Shown one piece after another: positions 9,353-18,105 of a stretch of 55,612 nucleotides of DNA (position 1 is the first letter of the stretch; every line of letters starts with the position of its first letter). The stretch is from an uncultured Flavobacteriales bacterium (GTDB lineage Bacteria > Bacteroidota > Bacteroidia > Flavobacteriales_D > Crocinitomicaceae). Location of the stretch: positions 1 through 55,612 of the forward strand of contig CAJQPA010000006.1 in NCBI GenBank assembly GCA_905480145.1, given 5' to 3'. The position numbers were made by a program, and so were the translations under genes. The notes under the pieces were generated by a model. It had not been told where the DNA came from. It ran no database searches and was given only the letters and a program-made list of their open reading frames with translations.

Positions 9353-10939
9353 CTATTCTTTAATAATGATGAGATCTTTTTCTGCTGAGTCAATACAATT
9401 GTATAGCATATTTAAGGCGCTTTTATAATCTCCATCAGGGCAAAATGAAAAGAAGTTCACATTTCTTTCTTGTAAACCTCCATTAGGGAATAATTTATCA
9501 ATCACCTGATCGATTGTTTTTAAAGATGACTCATGTTTTGATTTTGAAGTTTTAATGAGTTTTGCTTTCAATGATTCCATTTGTTTGATCAAACGTGAAT
9601 CTTCTGCTGAAGCATAACCTTTCATTGACGGTTCTATTGAAGTAACCAAACGATTAATCTCATCAGAAAGCGATTTTTGCAACTGATCAATTGCCTCAAA
9701 ATCTAGTTTGCCTTCAGAATTATTTTTCACAAAACCTTTCTTCAATGCGTCTTTGGTCTCAAACAGGTCGTCTATTTCTAGATTAATTTTCGTCATTTTC
9801 TTACTTGTAGCACCATCGATCCACAACACAGAATTACGAATCCCAATCATCGGATAGGTGCATTTAACAGCATCAAACACGCCCTTTAATTGTAACCAAT
9901 AAGACAATTCGCCTGCACCGCCAACGTATGCCAAATTTGGTAAAATCATTTCTTGGTACAGAGGTCGCAGAATAACATTCGGTGAAAACCGTTCTGGATT
10001 TTTATCTAATTCAGCCAACATTTCTTCTTCCGAAAAAGATGGCATTCCGTCAATTGTATAAACTCCGTTTTCCTTAATTATTCGTTTTCTAAAGCCATCC
10101 AAAATATAGAATAGATTAATCTCTCTCGGGTTTACTTGAATTTTCGATCCATCTATAATTAACTGCTTATTCGTTTCTTCAACAGCATTGAAAGAAAAAG
10201 ATTCAAGAAGTTCCTTTTTGATAGTAGGAGCGAACATTTTTTTCAGTTTGGTATTATCGGCATCAATTATAATCAATCCATATTTTTTAAATAATTCATG
10301 CACCAAATTTCTAGTCGCATCTGCTAAATTCTCTCCATGATAAGTTTCAATTAATGAATTAATATCTGCGTCTGGATGGTTTGAGAACATTGCTTTAATC
10401 TCTTCTCGCACTTGACCAAGTCCCTGCAGCTTAAATCTTCCAACTGGACCATTCTGTTCTGAATACCAAGTAAACGGCTTACCAAAAAGATTCATCGTTT
10501 GAATTTCTTCAAAATCATGATCCTCTGTCGCCATCCAATATATTGGAACGAAATTTTGAGATGGAAATTCTTTTTTCAATTTTTCAGACAATTTAATAAC
10601 ATGCAAAATCTTTAAAATGAAATAAAGTGGCCCAGTGAACAAAGAAAGTTGATGTCCCGTGGTTACTGTAAACGTATTCTCACGCTTCAGCAATTCAATA
10701 TTTTCTTGAACTTTCCCCGTATTCTTTACTTGTGAATATTGATCGCTTAGCACTTGAACTAATTCTTCTCGCTGCGAATATAAATATGATTTTTTTTTCT
10801 CTTCTATTTGACTTTTGAAGCTTTCTAACTCATAGGATTTATTGATATATTTTGAGAATTTTTCTTGGCTATAAACAAGGTTCAAGTGTTGTTGTCCAAC
10901 CTGATTTATTTTCTCTCTATTCACCTTAAATTTTTCCAT
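9353..10939 (-). CDS. bshC: Bacillithiol biosynthesis cysteine-adding enzyme BshC
   Basis: This 528-residue protein matches BshC, which adds cysteine to glucosaminyl-malate in the last step of bacillithiol synthesis, the low-molecular-weight thiol of many Bacteroidota. Recognisable parts are TVTTGHQLSLFTGPLYFILKI (~residues 95-115), VPIYWMATEDHDFEEI, GRFKLQGLG, and LPNLAYVGGAGELSYWLQLKGVFD. Toward the C-terminus is a lysine-rich coiled-coil region (SLKAKLIKTSKSKHES), then LQERNVNFFSF. Length is usual for the family. bshA and bshB are not in the window, so the pathway genes are dispersed. The gene stands divergently from the cyclophilin gene. It acts in the cytoplasm. Confidence 0.95.
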   Translation of the reverse strand: MEKFKVNREKINQVGQQHLNLVYSQEKFSKYINKSYELESFKSQIEEKKKSYLYSQREELVQVLSDQYSQVKNTGKVQENIELLKRENTFTVTTGHQLSLFTGPLYFILKILHVIKLSEKLKKEFPSQNFVPIYWMATEDHDFEEIQTMNLFGKPFTWYSEQNGPVGRFKLQGLGQVREEIKAMFSNHPDADINSLIETYHGENLADATRNLVHELFKKYGLIIIDADNTKLKKMFAPTIKKELLESFSFNAVEETNKQLIIDGSKIQVNPREINLFYILDGFRKRIIKENGVYTIDGMPSFSEEEMLAELDKNPERFSPNVILRPLYQEMILPNLAYVGGAGELSYWLQLKGVFDAVKCTYPMIGIRNSVLWIDGATSKKMTKINLEIDDLFETKDALKKGFVKNNSEGKLDFEAIDQLQKSLSDEINRLVTSIEPSMKGYASAEDSRLIKQMESLKAKLIKTSKSKHESSLKTIDQVIDKLFPNGGLQERNVNFFSFCPDGDYKSALNMLYNCIDSAEKDLIIIKE

Positions 10940-10996
10940 CCTATCTCAATAATTAAAATTATTCGCTCAAAAATAGAAATAATAAAACTCAGAGCA

Positions 10997-11004
10997 TATC
11001 TTTG
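10997..11004 (+). promoter_or_regulatory. -7 promoter box for the cyclophilin gene
   Basis: TATCTTTG is an exact TAnnTTTG match 17 nt before the ATG at 11022. No clear -33 TTG. Confidence 0.55.
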
Positions 11005-11021
11005 CAAGAAATTAGAATATT

Positions 11022-11474
11022 ATGAATGCAATAATCAAAACAAATAAAGGTGATATGAAAGTTGAGCTTTATGCCAACGAAACACCTAATACAGTAGCTA
11101 ACTTTGTGAAATTAGCAAACGATGGTTTTTACAAAGACCTAAAATGGCACCGTGTTCTTCCTGACTTTGTAATTCAAGGTGGATGTCCAAATTCAAAAGA
11201 TGGTGCAAGTGGAATGGCAGGTACTGGAGGCCCAGGATATCAAATTGATTGTGAAACTTCTGCAGACAAGCAGCATCACGAGAGAGGAGTTCTTTCCATG
11301 GCACATGCTGGTAGAAACACAGGAGGATCACAGTTCTTCGTTTGTCACTCAAGAACAAACACGGCTCACCTAGATGGAGGTCATACGTGTTTTGGAAAGG
11401 TGATTGAAGGTGTTGACACCGTTGATAAAATCAAAGAAGGAGACAGTATTTTAAATATTGAGATTTTAGATTAA
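11022..11474 (+). CDS. Cyclophilin-type peptidyl-prolyl cis-trans isomerase
   Basis: A 150-residue single-domain cyclophilin that catalyses proline isomerisation during protein folding. It has no signal peptide, so it is probably cytoplasmic. Seen are the active-site arginine segment WHRVLPDFVIQGG (~residues 42-54) and the conserved RNTGGSQFFVCHSRTNTAHLDGGHTCFGKVIEG. The tryptophan that often precedes LDG in cyclosporin-sensitive cyclophilins is histidine here, as in many bacterial PpiB-type proteins. It has its own -7 box and a strong terminator, so it appears monocistronic. An ATG-like start further upstream would lie before the promoter and was not chosen. Confidence 0.97.
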   Translation: MNAIIKTNKGDMKVELYANETPNTVANFVKLANDGFYKDLKWHRVLPDFVIQGGCPNSKDGASGMAGTGGPGYQIDCETSADKQHHERGVLSMAHAGRNTGGSQFFVCHSRTNTAHLDGGHTCFGKVIEGVDTVDKIKEGDSILNIEILD

Positions 11475-11487
11475 TCTAATTCTCACG

Positions 11488-11523
11488 AAAAAAAGAGTTG
11501 AACTTTGTTCAGCTCTTTTTTTT
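11488..11523 (+). terminator. Rho-independent terminator after the cyclophilin gene
   Basis: A 9-bp stem GAGTTGAAC/GTTCAGCTC (one G-T pair), loop TTT, preceded by an A run and followed by an 8-T tract. Confidence 0.88.
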
Positions 11524-11582
11524 GTTCAAAAACTTTTCTAAACGAATTTGATTATCTTGACATCACATAAAAACCAATCATA

Positions 11583-13751
11583 ATGAACCAATTTCTAATC
11601 GCTCTATTTTGCATTTTTGCCTCTGTATCTATTGCGCAAAGTTCTGATGCAAGCGTGAATTTTAAAATCACAAATTATGAATCCAGTGACCAAATACTAA
11701 AGTTAGAAAAACTCGAAATTGGTGTTGAATTACCTGAAAATATAGAAAGAAAAGTTTCAAACTTTGTGTCTAACCAACCTTTGGATAAAATAAATCCTTA
11801 TTTGGAATGGGAGCTAAAAGTAACTGCAGAATTTATGCATAAAAACAGAGACAGTTCTATATTCGTTGATGGGTTCTATTCTCAGAAGTACAGTACACAC
11901 ATGGTCAAAAACCTGCCAACACCAGCAAATAACACTTCATACTCGAGGGAAGAATATGCGAGTTTGGGGGGATACACAAAAATACCATCCGATTTCAATT
12001 TTTATGTGAGATTTGCCCCCCCAGAAACAGGTGAATGGAAATGTAAAATAATTGTTCAAACTGAAAATAGAAAATATGAGTCAAGCTTTAGCGCTTTTTC
12101 TGTTGTGGATAGTGACAACATTGGCTATTTAAAAATTGGTAAAAATAAACGCTTTTTTGAACTCGGCGATTCTTCATTTTATCCAATTGGTGGAAATGCT
12201 CCATGGCCGGCAACAAGAACAATTGACGACCCTGAATTCGCTCCATTAAGTCAATATAACGGTGTGCCATTCCCTGAAGACTATCGCACAACGTATTGCC
12301 TTCCAAGAGTCTATGAAAAATACAAGAATGCCTTAACGAACATAGCCGAAGGTGGGTCAAATTCATTTCGTATGATCATGTACCCGGCTTCTACAGACAT
12401 AGAATGGGAAGAGCTTGGTAATTATACTGCTCGTTTGCATATGGCTCAAGAACTCGACGAAATCGTCGAACACGCCAAAGAAAAAAAACTAATCATTGAT
12501 TGGAATACCCAAATTCATTATTCTTTTCAATATTCTGATATAGCTTACTTTAAACAATGGACATGGGATAAAAAAATAAACGGAAAACCCTTTTGTTATC
12601 AAAAACAAAACGACTCAGAGCATCCCATTGATTTCTTTAGAAATCCAGAATCTATAAAATATTTTCAGCAAAAATTAAGATATATTTTGGCACGTTGGGG
12701 GTATTCAACAAATATTGGGATTTTTGAATTGATGTCGGAAATAAATAATGTTGCCGAGTCTCCATTTGAATACAATGCAGAACAGCGAAAAGCAATGGAC
12801 ACAACGTTCACCGAGTGGTTAAAAATTATGGGGGAATTTGTAAAATCTCATTATAACGGACGAATTCATTTATTGACTTCAAGTTATGCTGGATATAAAA
12901 CAAAAGAAAATGATGTGTTTTCAGAAAAATCAATGGACTTAATGAGTTCAAACATTTACGACTTTCAAACTCCTTCATTTGGAAAGTTTTGGGTTGATTT
13001 TGTCTCGAAAAAACAATTGAACGATAATTATATGGGGGCTTATTCAATAAATCGTGGCGTAAAAAAAGATAGAAATCCTAAACCTTTAATTTATTCTGAA
13101 ACTGGCGTACTAGAGTCAAATGAAATGTGCGATTTCATACCAATTGAAATGGATCGCTTATTATGGCAATCCATGTTTTCAGGAGTTGCAGCTGCCTACG
13201 ACTGGGAGTATTGGAGTAGAAAAGATCTTTCAGCAAATAGAAATGCTGCCAACTTCATTAATCAATATCAATTGGATAAAAGGGAATGGCATCCAGGAGC
13301 TATGAAAGCAATACGGACTAAAGAACATCCATCTTGGGTGTACCGGCCTAAATTTGCCAAAAGAATGGAAGGAGCGAATAAAAAGGCAGATTTGACATAT
13401 CTTAGATCTGGAGATAGAAACGAAGCAATCGGTGTTATTACCAATACAACCTATAACATATATTCTGTTTCGGATTGTGCTGATGAACTTTATGAGAAAA
13501 AGAATCTTGAATTAAATTGGCCACTCGTAAATTCTGAAATTGAAAAAGTTGAGACAACAGGTAAAAAAAGTGAGAACCTTAAAATTAAACACTTGAAAAA
13601 TGGAAAGTATATGATCGAATATTTCTTGCCAAATGACTTAACCAATGCCATTAATACCTCAACAGGTTATGGGCCGAATATTAAAATAAAACACCTTTTG
13701 GGTGATACACAAAAGGATTATATTGTGATTATTAAAGTCAAAAAACTGTAA
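11583..13751 (+). CDS. Exported glycoside-hydrolase-like protein (DUF5060-like N-terminus plus TIM-barrel-like domain)
   Basis: A 722-residue protein with a signal peptide (NQFLIALFCIFASVSIAQ). The N-terminal ~180 residues are beta rich and resemble a DUF5060-type domain (FYVRFAPPETGEWKCKI). Then follow segments typical of a clan-A (beta/alpha)8 glycoside hydrolase: FYPIGGNAPWPATR, SNSFRMIMYPAS, a likely acid/base glutamate in ELMSEINN (~residue 386) and a likely nucleophile in IYSETGV (~residue 505). The substrate cannot be named. There is no T9SS sorting domain at the C-terminus (ends KDYIVIIKVKKL), so it is periplasmic or surface-held by other means. No polysaccharide-utilisation neighbours (SusC/D pair) are present. 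A possible -7 box TATCTTGA lies just upstream. Confidence 0.72.
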   Translation: MNQFLIALFCIFASVSIAQSSDASVNFKITNYESSDQILKLEKLEIGVELPENIERKVSNFVSNQPLDKINPYLEWELKVTAEFMHKNRDSSIFVDGFYSQKYSTHMVKNLPTPANNTSYSREEYASLGGYTKIPSDFNFYVRFAPPETGEWKCKIIVQTENRKYESSFSAFSVVDSDNIGYLKIGKNKRFFELGDSSFYPIGGNAPWPATRTIDDPEFAPLSQYNGVPFPEDYRTTYCLPRVYEKYKNALTNIAEGGSNSFRMIMYPASTDIEWEELGNYTARLHMAQELDEIVEHAKEKKLIIDWNTQIHYSFQYSDIAYFKQWTWDKKINGKPFCYQKQNDSEHPIDFFRNPESIKYFQQKLRYILARWGYSTNIGIFELMSEINNVAESPFEYNAEQRKAMDTTFTEWLKIMGEFVKSHYNGRIHLLTSSYAGYKTKENDVFSEKSMDLMSSNIYDFQTPSFGKFWVDFVSKKQLNDNYMGAYSINRGVKKDRNPKPLIYSETGVLESNEMCDFIPIEMDRLLWQSMFSGVAAAYDWEYWSRKDLSANRNAANFINQYQLDKREWHPGAMKAIRTKEHPSWVYRPKFAKRMEGANKKADLTYLRSGDRNEAIGVITNTTYNIYSVSDCADELYEKKNLELNWPLVNSEIEKVETTGKKSENLKIKHLKNGKYMIEYFLPNDLTNAINTSTGYGPNIKIKHLLGDTQKDYIVIIKVKKL

Positions 13752-13754
13752 ATA

Positions 13755-13788
13755 GAAATGCCTTCTTAATAAATTAAGAAGGCATTTC
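13755..13788. terminator. Perfect 15-bp hairpin between convergent genes
   Basis: Arms 13755-13769 and 13774-13788 are perfect inverted repeats (GAAATGCCTTCTTAA) with a 4-nt loop. There is no long U tract on the plus strand, but the position between convergent genes makes a shared terminator or mRNA end the best reading. Confidence 0.65.
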
Positions 13789-13808
13789 ATACTTATAAAA
13801 ATTTATTT

Positions 13809-14126
13809 CTAAAGTCCTTTAGCATATTCAGCGTGCTGATCTGCTAAATCTGGGCAAGTACTCTCCATTGACTTTTGCATTTGCTCATCAGACATATCCA
13901 CTCTTGCTTCAAGAACGGCATCTAAAGCACATAAACTGTAATCTAATTCAGACATATCTAAATCGAATCCTGAATCATCTGCTGGAGCTGCTGCAGCCTC
14001 CGCATCTTTCTCAGCCATGCAATCGCAAATAACTTGTGCGGCTTTGTTATACTCTTCTGCTCCTGGACCTCCGCATGAAGCTAAGGCTAAAGCGATAACT
14101 CCAACCGCTAAAAATTTCTTACTCAT
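13809..14126 (-). CDS. Small cysteine-containing acidic lipoprotein, unknown function
   Basis: A 105-residue protein with a lipoprotein signal peptide and lipobox LASC (Cys18), so it is a predicted membrane-attached lipoprotein. The mature part carries four further cysteines (VICDCMAEK, YSLCALD, ESTCPDL), which could form disulphides outside the cytoplasm, and a run of alanine and acidic residues in the middle. I recognise no named family. It stands alone between two convergent/divergent neighbours; a minus-strand TAGTTTTA 26 nt upstream (14152-14159) may be its -7 box. No function can be assigned. Confidence 0.75.
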   Translation of the reverse strand: MSKKFLAVGVIALALASCGGPGAEEYNKAAQVICDCMAEKDAEAAAAPADDSGFDLDMSELDYSLCALDAVLEARVDMSDEQMQKSMESTCPDLADQHAEYAKGL

Positions 14127-14257
14127 AATAATTTGGTTTATTGATTTAGCATAAAACTACTAAAAAAAAACAGCATTATAAATTCGAGAGGTTATACAAC
14201 AAACAAGTCTTTTATTAACAATCTCTCAAAAGCATTTTTTTTTCAACCTCAAAAAAT

Positions 14258-14265
14258 TAACTTTG
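14258..14265 (+). promoter_or_regulatory. -7 box 5 nt before the dnaX start
   Basis: TAACTTTG (TAnnTTTG) ends 5 nt before the ATG at 14271, predicting a transcript with no or almost no leader. A T-rich stretch, not TTG, lies at the -33 position. Confidence 0.6.
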
Positions 14266-14270
14266 TTCTA

Positions 14271-15386
14271 ATGAGTGATTTTGTTGTATCAGCTAGAAAG
14301 TATAGACCTCAAACCTTTGACACGGTTGTTGGGCAAAAGTCGATTACGACTACTCTAAAGAATGCAATTAAAAACGATCATTTGGCCCAAGCATTTCTAT
14401 TTGCAGGTTCTAGAGGAGTTGGTAAAACAACTACCGCAAGAATACTTGCCAAAACAATTAATTGTTTTGATAGAACGGAATCAATTGAAGCTTGTGACAA
14501 ATGTGAATCTTGTGAATCGTTCAATTCGGGAAGCTCTCTGAATGTATTTGAATTGGATGCGGCCTCAAACAACTCAGTTGAAGATATCCGAAGTCTTATT
14601 GATCAGGTTCGTGTTGGACCTCAATTAGGAACACATAAAGTCTACATTATCGATGAGGTCCATATGTTATCTTCAAATGCTTTCAATGCTTTCTTAAAAA
14701 CACTAGAAGAGCCACCAAAACATGCGATATTCATTCTGGCAACTACAGAAAAACATAAAATAATTCCTACCATTCTTTCTAGGTGTCAAATCTTTAATTT
14801 CAATAGAATTAAGGTGTCAGACATTTCGAATCATTTGGCCTATATAGCCAAAGAAGAGAATGTTGAGGCAGAATCTAACGCTTTGCATGTAATTGCTCAA
14901 AAGGCAGATGGAGCTCTTCGTGATGCACTCTCGATATATGATCAAATTGTTACATTTTCAGGAAACAGCATCACGTATGCTGGAGTTATTGAAAATTTAA
15001 ACATTCTTGATTACGATTACTATTTTCGAATTATAGATGCTACTCAACAAGAAGACATTCCGAAATCTTTGCTATTACTCAATGATGTAATGACCAAAGG
15101 GTTTGACGGACATAGTTTCTTAGTAGGATTGTCAGATCATTATCGGAATTTATTGGTTTGTAAAGATGCTCGAACATCAAGTCTTCTTGAAGTCAGTGAT
15201 GAAGTTGAGAAAAAGTTTATTGAACAATCCAAAGCAATTGATGCGAATCAAATCATTAGAGCTCTTGGTGTTTTGAGCCAAGCGGATGTCAATTATAAAC
15301 AATCGAAAAATCAACGACTGCTGGTTGAAATGGCTTTAATGCAATTGTGTTCCATCAAACAGGAGCTCGAAAAAAAAAAAGCCTAA
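14271..15386 (+). CDS. dnaX: DNA polymerase III gamma (short DnaX product, zero frame)
   Basis: The zero-frame product is 371 residues: AAA+ clamp-loader domains I-III of DnaX. It shows Walker A GSRGVGKTT (~residues 43-51), a zinc site (CDKCESC with an upstream Cys), Walker B IIDEVHML, and sensor/arginine-finger segment TILSRCQIF. It stops at TAA 15384-15386 directly after an 11-A run. The frame one base back stays open to 15997 and encodes a normal tau C-terminus, so the complete gene spans both. A gamma-like protein ending right after domain III is what the E. coli short form looks like (~430 aa there). Here the short form is the zero-frame product and tau needs a -1 shift. A miscounted homopolymer is the alternative. 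Confidence 0.93.
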   Translation: MSDFVVSARKYRPQTFDTVVGQKSITTTLKNAIKNDHLAQAFLFAGSRGVGKTTTARILAKTINCFDRTESIEACDKCESCESFNSGSSLNVFELDAASNNSVEDIRSLIDQVRVGPQLGTHKVYIIDEVHMLSSNAFNAFLKTLEEPPKHAIFILATTEKHKIIPTILSRCQIFNFNRIKVSDISNHLAYIAKEENVEAESNALHVIAQKADGALRDALSIYDQIVTFSGNSITYAGVIENLNILDYDYYFRIIDATQQEDIPKSLLLLNDVMTKGFDGHSFLVGLSDHYRNLLVCKDARTSSLLEVSDEVEKKFIEQSKAIDANQIIRALGVLSQADVNYKQSKNQRLLVEMALMQLCSIKQELEKKKA

Positions 15387-15398
15387 CGGATCCCGTTA
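15361..15398 (+). promoter_or_regulatory. dnaX: Putative dnaX -1 frameshift / slippage signal
   Basis: Three elements occur in order: an SD-like AGGAG (15361-15365), an 11-A run (15370-15380) that reads as E-K-K-K in the zero frame, and a perfect 6-bp hairpin TAACGG/CCGTTA (15384-15389 and 15393-15398, loop ATC) that contains the zero-frame stop. A tandem slip on A AAA AAA moves reading into the frame that starts AGC at 15380. The hairpin starts 3-6 nt after the heptamer, depending on which heptamer slips. The same arrangement of SD, slippery A run and stem-loop is known for E. coli dnaX. An A run this long could also cause RNA polymerase slippage, as in Thermus dnaX. Confidence 0.75.
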
Positions 15399-15997
15399 AA
15401 ATTATTCCTTTCTTAAATCAAAATTTACGCGACAAAGCTCAAAAAGCGGTTTCAAAACCTGCCACTAAAGTACCAGTCCAAAAAGCGTATGAAAAGCCAG
15501 AAGCGAAAGTATTAAAAGCGCCTTCAGGTCAACTCAAGACTTCTCATGTTTCGATTAAAAAAATGATGGAGAAAAAAGAAGAGATTGAAGGCAATGAAAA
15601 GATTGATTTAAATAACATGCCTCGTAATGATTATCATTATGACGAATTAATTCAATGTTGGAAAAGTTTTGCTTTCACCATGAAAAAAGAAGGAAAAGGA
15701 ACTTTTTACAATGCCCTCATTAAACGAGATCCAAAGTTAAAATCTGGTGATACATACATTCTTGAGCTGGACAATCAAATTCAAATTGATTACATCCAAC
15801 CTATTCTCATGGACTTACTGAGTCATATCAGAAAGCGTCTAAAGAACTACGAGATTAAAGTTGAAATGGTTTTATCTGAAAACCCTCAGGAGGAAGTTAA
15901 ATTTCAAACTGGGAATGATAAATTTAAAGCTTTGGCTAGGAAAAATCCAAATTTGCATTCGTTGAAGAATCTTCTCAATTTGGACATTGAATTTTAA
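15380..15997 (+). CDS. dnaX: Tau-specific C-terminal region of DnaX (reached by -1 frameshift)
   Basis: This 205-residue extension begins SLTDPVKIIPF after the A run and has no start of its own in a suitable place; the GTG at 15347 overlaps the upstream domain in another frame. It contains a lysine- and proline-rich linker (KAVSKPATKVPVQKAYEKPEAK), then a folded-looking tail (YHYDELIQCWKSFAFTMKKEGKGTFYNALIKRDPKL) ending in KNPNLHSLKNLLNLDIEF. This is the pattern of tau C-termini in Bacteroidota, which bind polymerase and helicase. Joined to the zero-frame part it gives a 575-residue DnaX, a normal tau length for the phylum. Confidence 0.88.
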   Translation, partial: SLTDPVKIIPFLNQNLRDKAQKAVSKPATKVPVQKAYEKPEAKVLKAPSGQLKTSHVSIKKMMEKKEEIEGNEKIDLNNMPRNDYHYDELIQCWKSFAFTMKKEGKGTFYNALIKRDPKLKSGDTYILELDNQIQIDYIQPILMDLLSHIRKRLKNYEIKVEMVLSENPQEEVKFQTGNDKFKALARKNPNLHSLKNLLNLDIEF

Positions 15998-16026
15998 ACT
16001 TTCGATTCAGCCATAAATATTTAATT

Positions 16027-18105
16027 CTACAACTTTATTCGCAATTGTAAGGTCAAATCTGTTTTGGTGTTTCCTTTTATTTCTTCTGCTCCAGAACCTA
16101 TGTTTTGCCTATTGGCAAATATGCTAACACCATAGCGGAACCAAACATCAAATCTTCTTAAGAAGGTATAACGAACCATTGCGTATGCTCTACTTCCTCG
16201 ATAATAATATGCAGGCACCGAAAAGACATATAAGGCATTGTTTTCATAAGTGTATATTCTAGTATCATAACTGTCCGTATCAAATAAAGCGTAACGCATA
16301 GAAAGACTCAAGGGAAAGGATTTGGGCTTGAAAATAACATCTTGTGTTAAGATTATTCCATCTTGGTCTTCTTGGCTATTCCTGTTAATAGTAACGTACT
16401 CTAACCTACTTTTTAACTTAATGCTTTCTGATACTTTATAAGATAAGTTAATGCGATAATTTCTTTGCAAGATGTCCTCCAATTCAGTGATTGTGCCATC
16501 TGAGTAACGACTGTTTTTTTGTTTGCTCTGCTCTCTAAACCGAACATAAATTTCAAAATCTCGGCTCGGTCTATAACTTTGCTGAATCATATATTCATGA
16601 CCTAAAGATGGCCCATCTACCTGAAATTTCATCCAAGGAAATTTAAACACATCGATATACGCATTTGTTGTAACGGCTCTAGACCAGTTAACTTTCACAC
16701 CACTGTAAAGTCCTTTTTCGTTTTGAGTTCGGCTTCCTTCTGCAAAACCTGCATTGTAGAATGTTTGGTAATCTTTTGCATAGTTTCTATACACCAAACT
16801 CATTGAAACTCTTCTATCTAAAGAAAACAATACTCCATGAACATTTGCGAACCCTCCTGAATAAGAAGATTGCGCAACTTCTCCAAAGAAATTAAAATTT
16901 CGGAATACCCAATTGTAATCTGCACTCAAGCCTATGTTGCTCTTACCTCTAAAGTCAAACTGATTGTATGGTGTTGTATCTTTTGCAAACGCTTTATCAT
17001 AACCAAGATATACAGCCGCTATACCTACATGGAAATTTCTAAGCTTATATCTTAAATTTGAACCAAAAATGATTTCATTCAAGGTATGCTTCTTGCCTAT
17101 TTCAGAATTGGTTCTATGCAATCCATTGAGGTTAATGCTCGAGACAAACTCTTGTTCTTCAATTAAAGAATCTGCCAAAATAGCTCCATCAACTCCTTTG
17201 TACGAGCCAAATGTTGTCAGTGAAAAATTCTTGTATCCTAAATCAAAAGCTGCTCCACGTAAAAACCGTACTTCATCTACAGATGTATATGCTTTTAAAG
17301 GATTCGCTGATTTTTTTACATTCGTAACATCAGCACTCTTTCCAAAAGAATATCCAGACCAAAAATTTAACCCTTGACCAATTTGCACTTGGTAATCTCC
17401 AAGAGCCACAGATTTTAAATACTTCCCTCCTTTATAAAAGGCATGTGCTGAATAGAAATCAAATCCATTTTTTTGTTGTCCTTTGAAAAACTCTTCTCCC
17501 GGATCTTTTTCTGCCGTAACCCCAATACTCAAATTCGTTCTATAACTAAATCTTAGTCTTGTGTAGTAGCGATTTGCATCACCATGATAATATGAGTTGC
17601 TATTCTCTTTGATAGAATCGGCTACATCTTCATATCCTGCTTTATTCTCTCCGATTGCTTGAACACGGAAATAAGCTTCGAATTTACCATTTTTGAAGGC
17701 TTCTTTTATTCCAACATGTAATTGATCTAGCTTATCATCAACACGCACAAAGGGTAAAACCATATAAATGGTATTCATATCCCAATACGGCAATCCTTGT
17801 AACTCATATATAGAAATGAATTTCCCAAATAATTTTCGGTGCAAGAGTAAATCATTGATTTGTAATTCAGTCAACAAACCTAAATCTTGAAGAGACTCAC
17901 TTGTAGCAGAATTTAAGTTCATTGGATTGTCAAAGAAGAAATTCAACTGCTCAACGAGTTCTGTTAAGTCAATATTCTCTGCCTCCAGCTGTTCCGATAT
18001 AAACTCAATTCTTTGCTGAACAATATCCGTTTTCTCTTGCCCAAAACTCAGACTCGTCAGGAATAGAAAGCATACTCCAATAATATGTTTGAAACCTATT
18101 CTCAT
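16027..18105 (-). CDS. Helix-hairpin-helix outer-membrane beta-barrel-like protein
   Basis: A 692-residue exported protein with a signal peptide (IGVCFLFLTSLSFGQ). Residues ~25-60 are helical, followed by a ComEA-like helix-hairpin-helix segment (NPMNLNSATSESLQDLGLLTELQINDLLLHRKLFG). The remaining ~570 residues are alternating, aromatic-rich beta strands (for example FEAYFRVQAIG, YYTRLRFSYRTNLSIGV, WFRYGVSIFA) ending TDLTLQLRIKL, as in an outer-membrane barrel. Such HhH-barrel proteins are a conserved but uncharacterised group in Bacteroidota. HhH motifs bind DNA non-specifically in ComEA, so a DNA-related surface role is conceivable but unproven. It is the third gene of an operon and overlaps the previous gene by 4 bp. 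Confidence 0.8.
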   Translation of the reverse strand: MRIGFKHIIGVCFLFLTSLSFGQEKTDIVQQRIEFISEQLEAENIDLTELVEQLNFFFDNPMNLNSATSESLQDLGLLTELQINDLLLHRKLFGKFISIYELQGLPYWDMNTIYMVLPFVRVDDKLDQLHVGIKEAFKNGKFEAYFRVQAIGENKAGYEDVADSIKENSNSYYHGDANRYYTRLRFSYRTNLSIGVTAEKDPGEEFFKGQQKNGFDFYSAHAFYKGGKYLKSVALGDYQVQIGQGLNFWSGYSFGKSADVTNVKKSANPLKAYTSVDEVRFLRGAAFDLGYKNFSLTTFGSYKGVDGAILADSLIEEQEFVSSINLNGLHRTNSEIGKKHTLNEIIFGSNLRYKLRNFHVGIAAVYLGYDKAFAKDTTPYNQFDFRGKSNIGLSADYNWVFRNFNFFGEVAQSSYSGGFANVHGVLFSLDRRVSMSLVYRNYAKDYQTFYNAGFAEGSRTQNEKGLYSGVKVNWSRAVTTNAYIDVFKFPWMKFQVDGPSLGHEYMIQQSYRPSRDFEIYVRFREQSKQKNSRYSDGTITELEDILQRNYRINLSYKVSESIKLKSRLEYVTINRNSQEDQDGIILTQDVIFKPKSFPLSLSMRYALFDTDSYDTRIYTYENNALYVFSVPAYYYRGSRAYAMVRYTFLRRFDVWFRYGVSIFANRQNIGSGAEEIKGNTKTDLTLQLRIKL

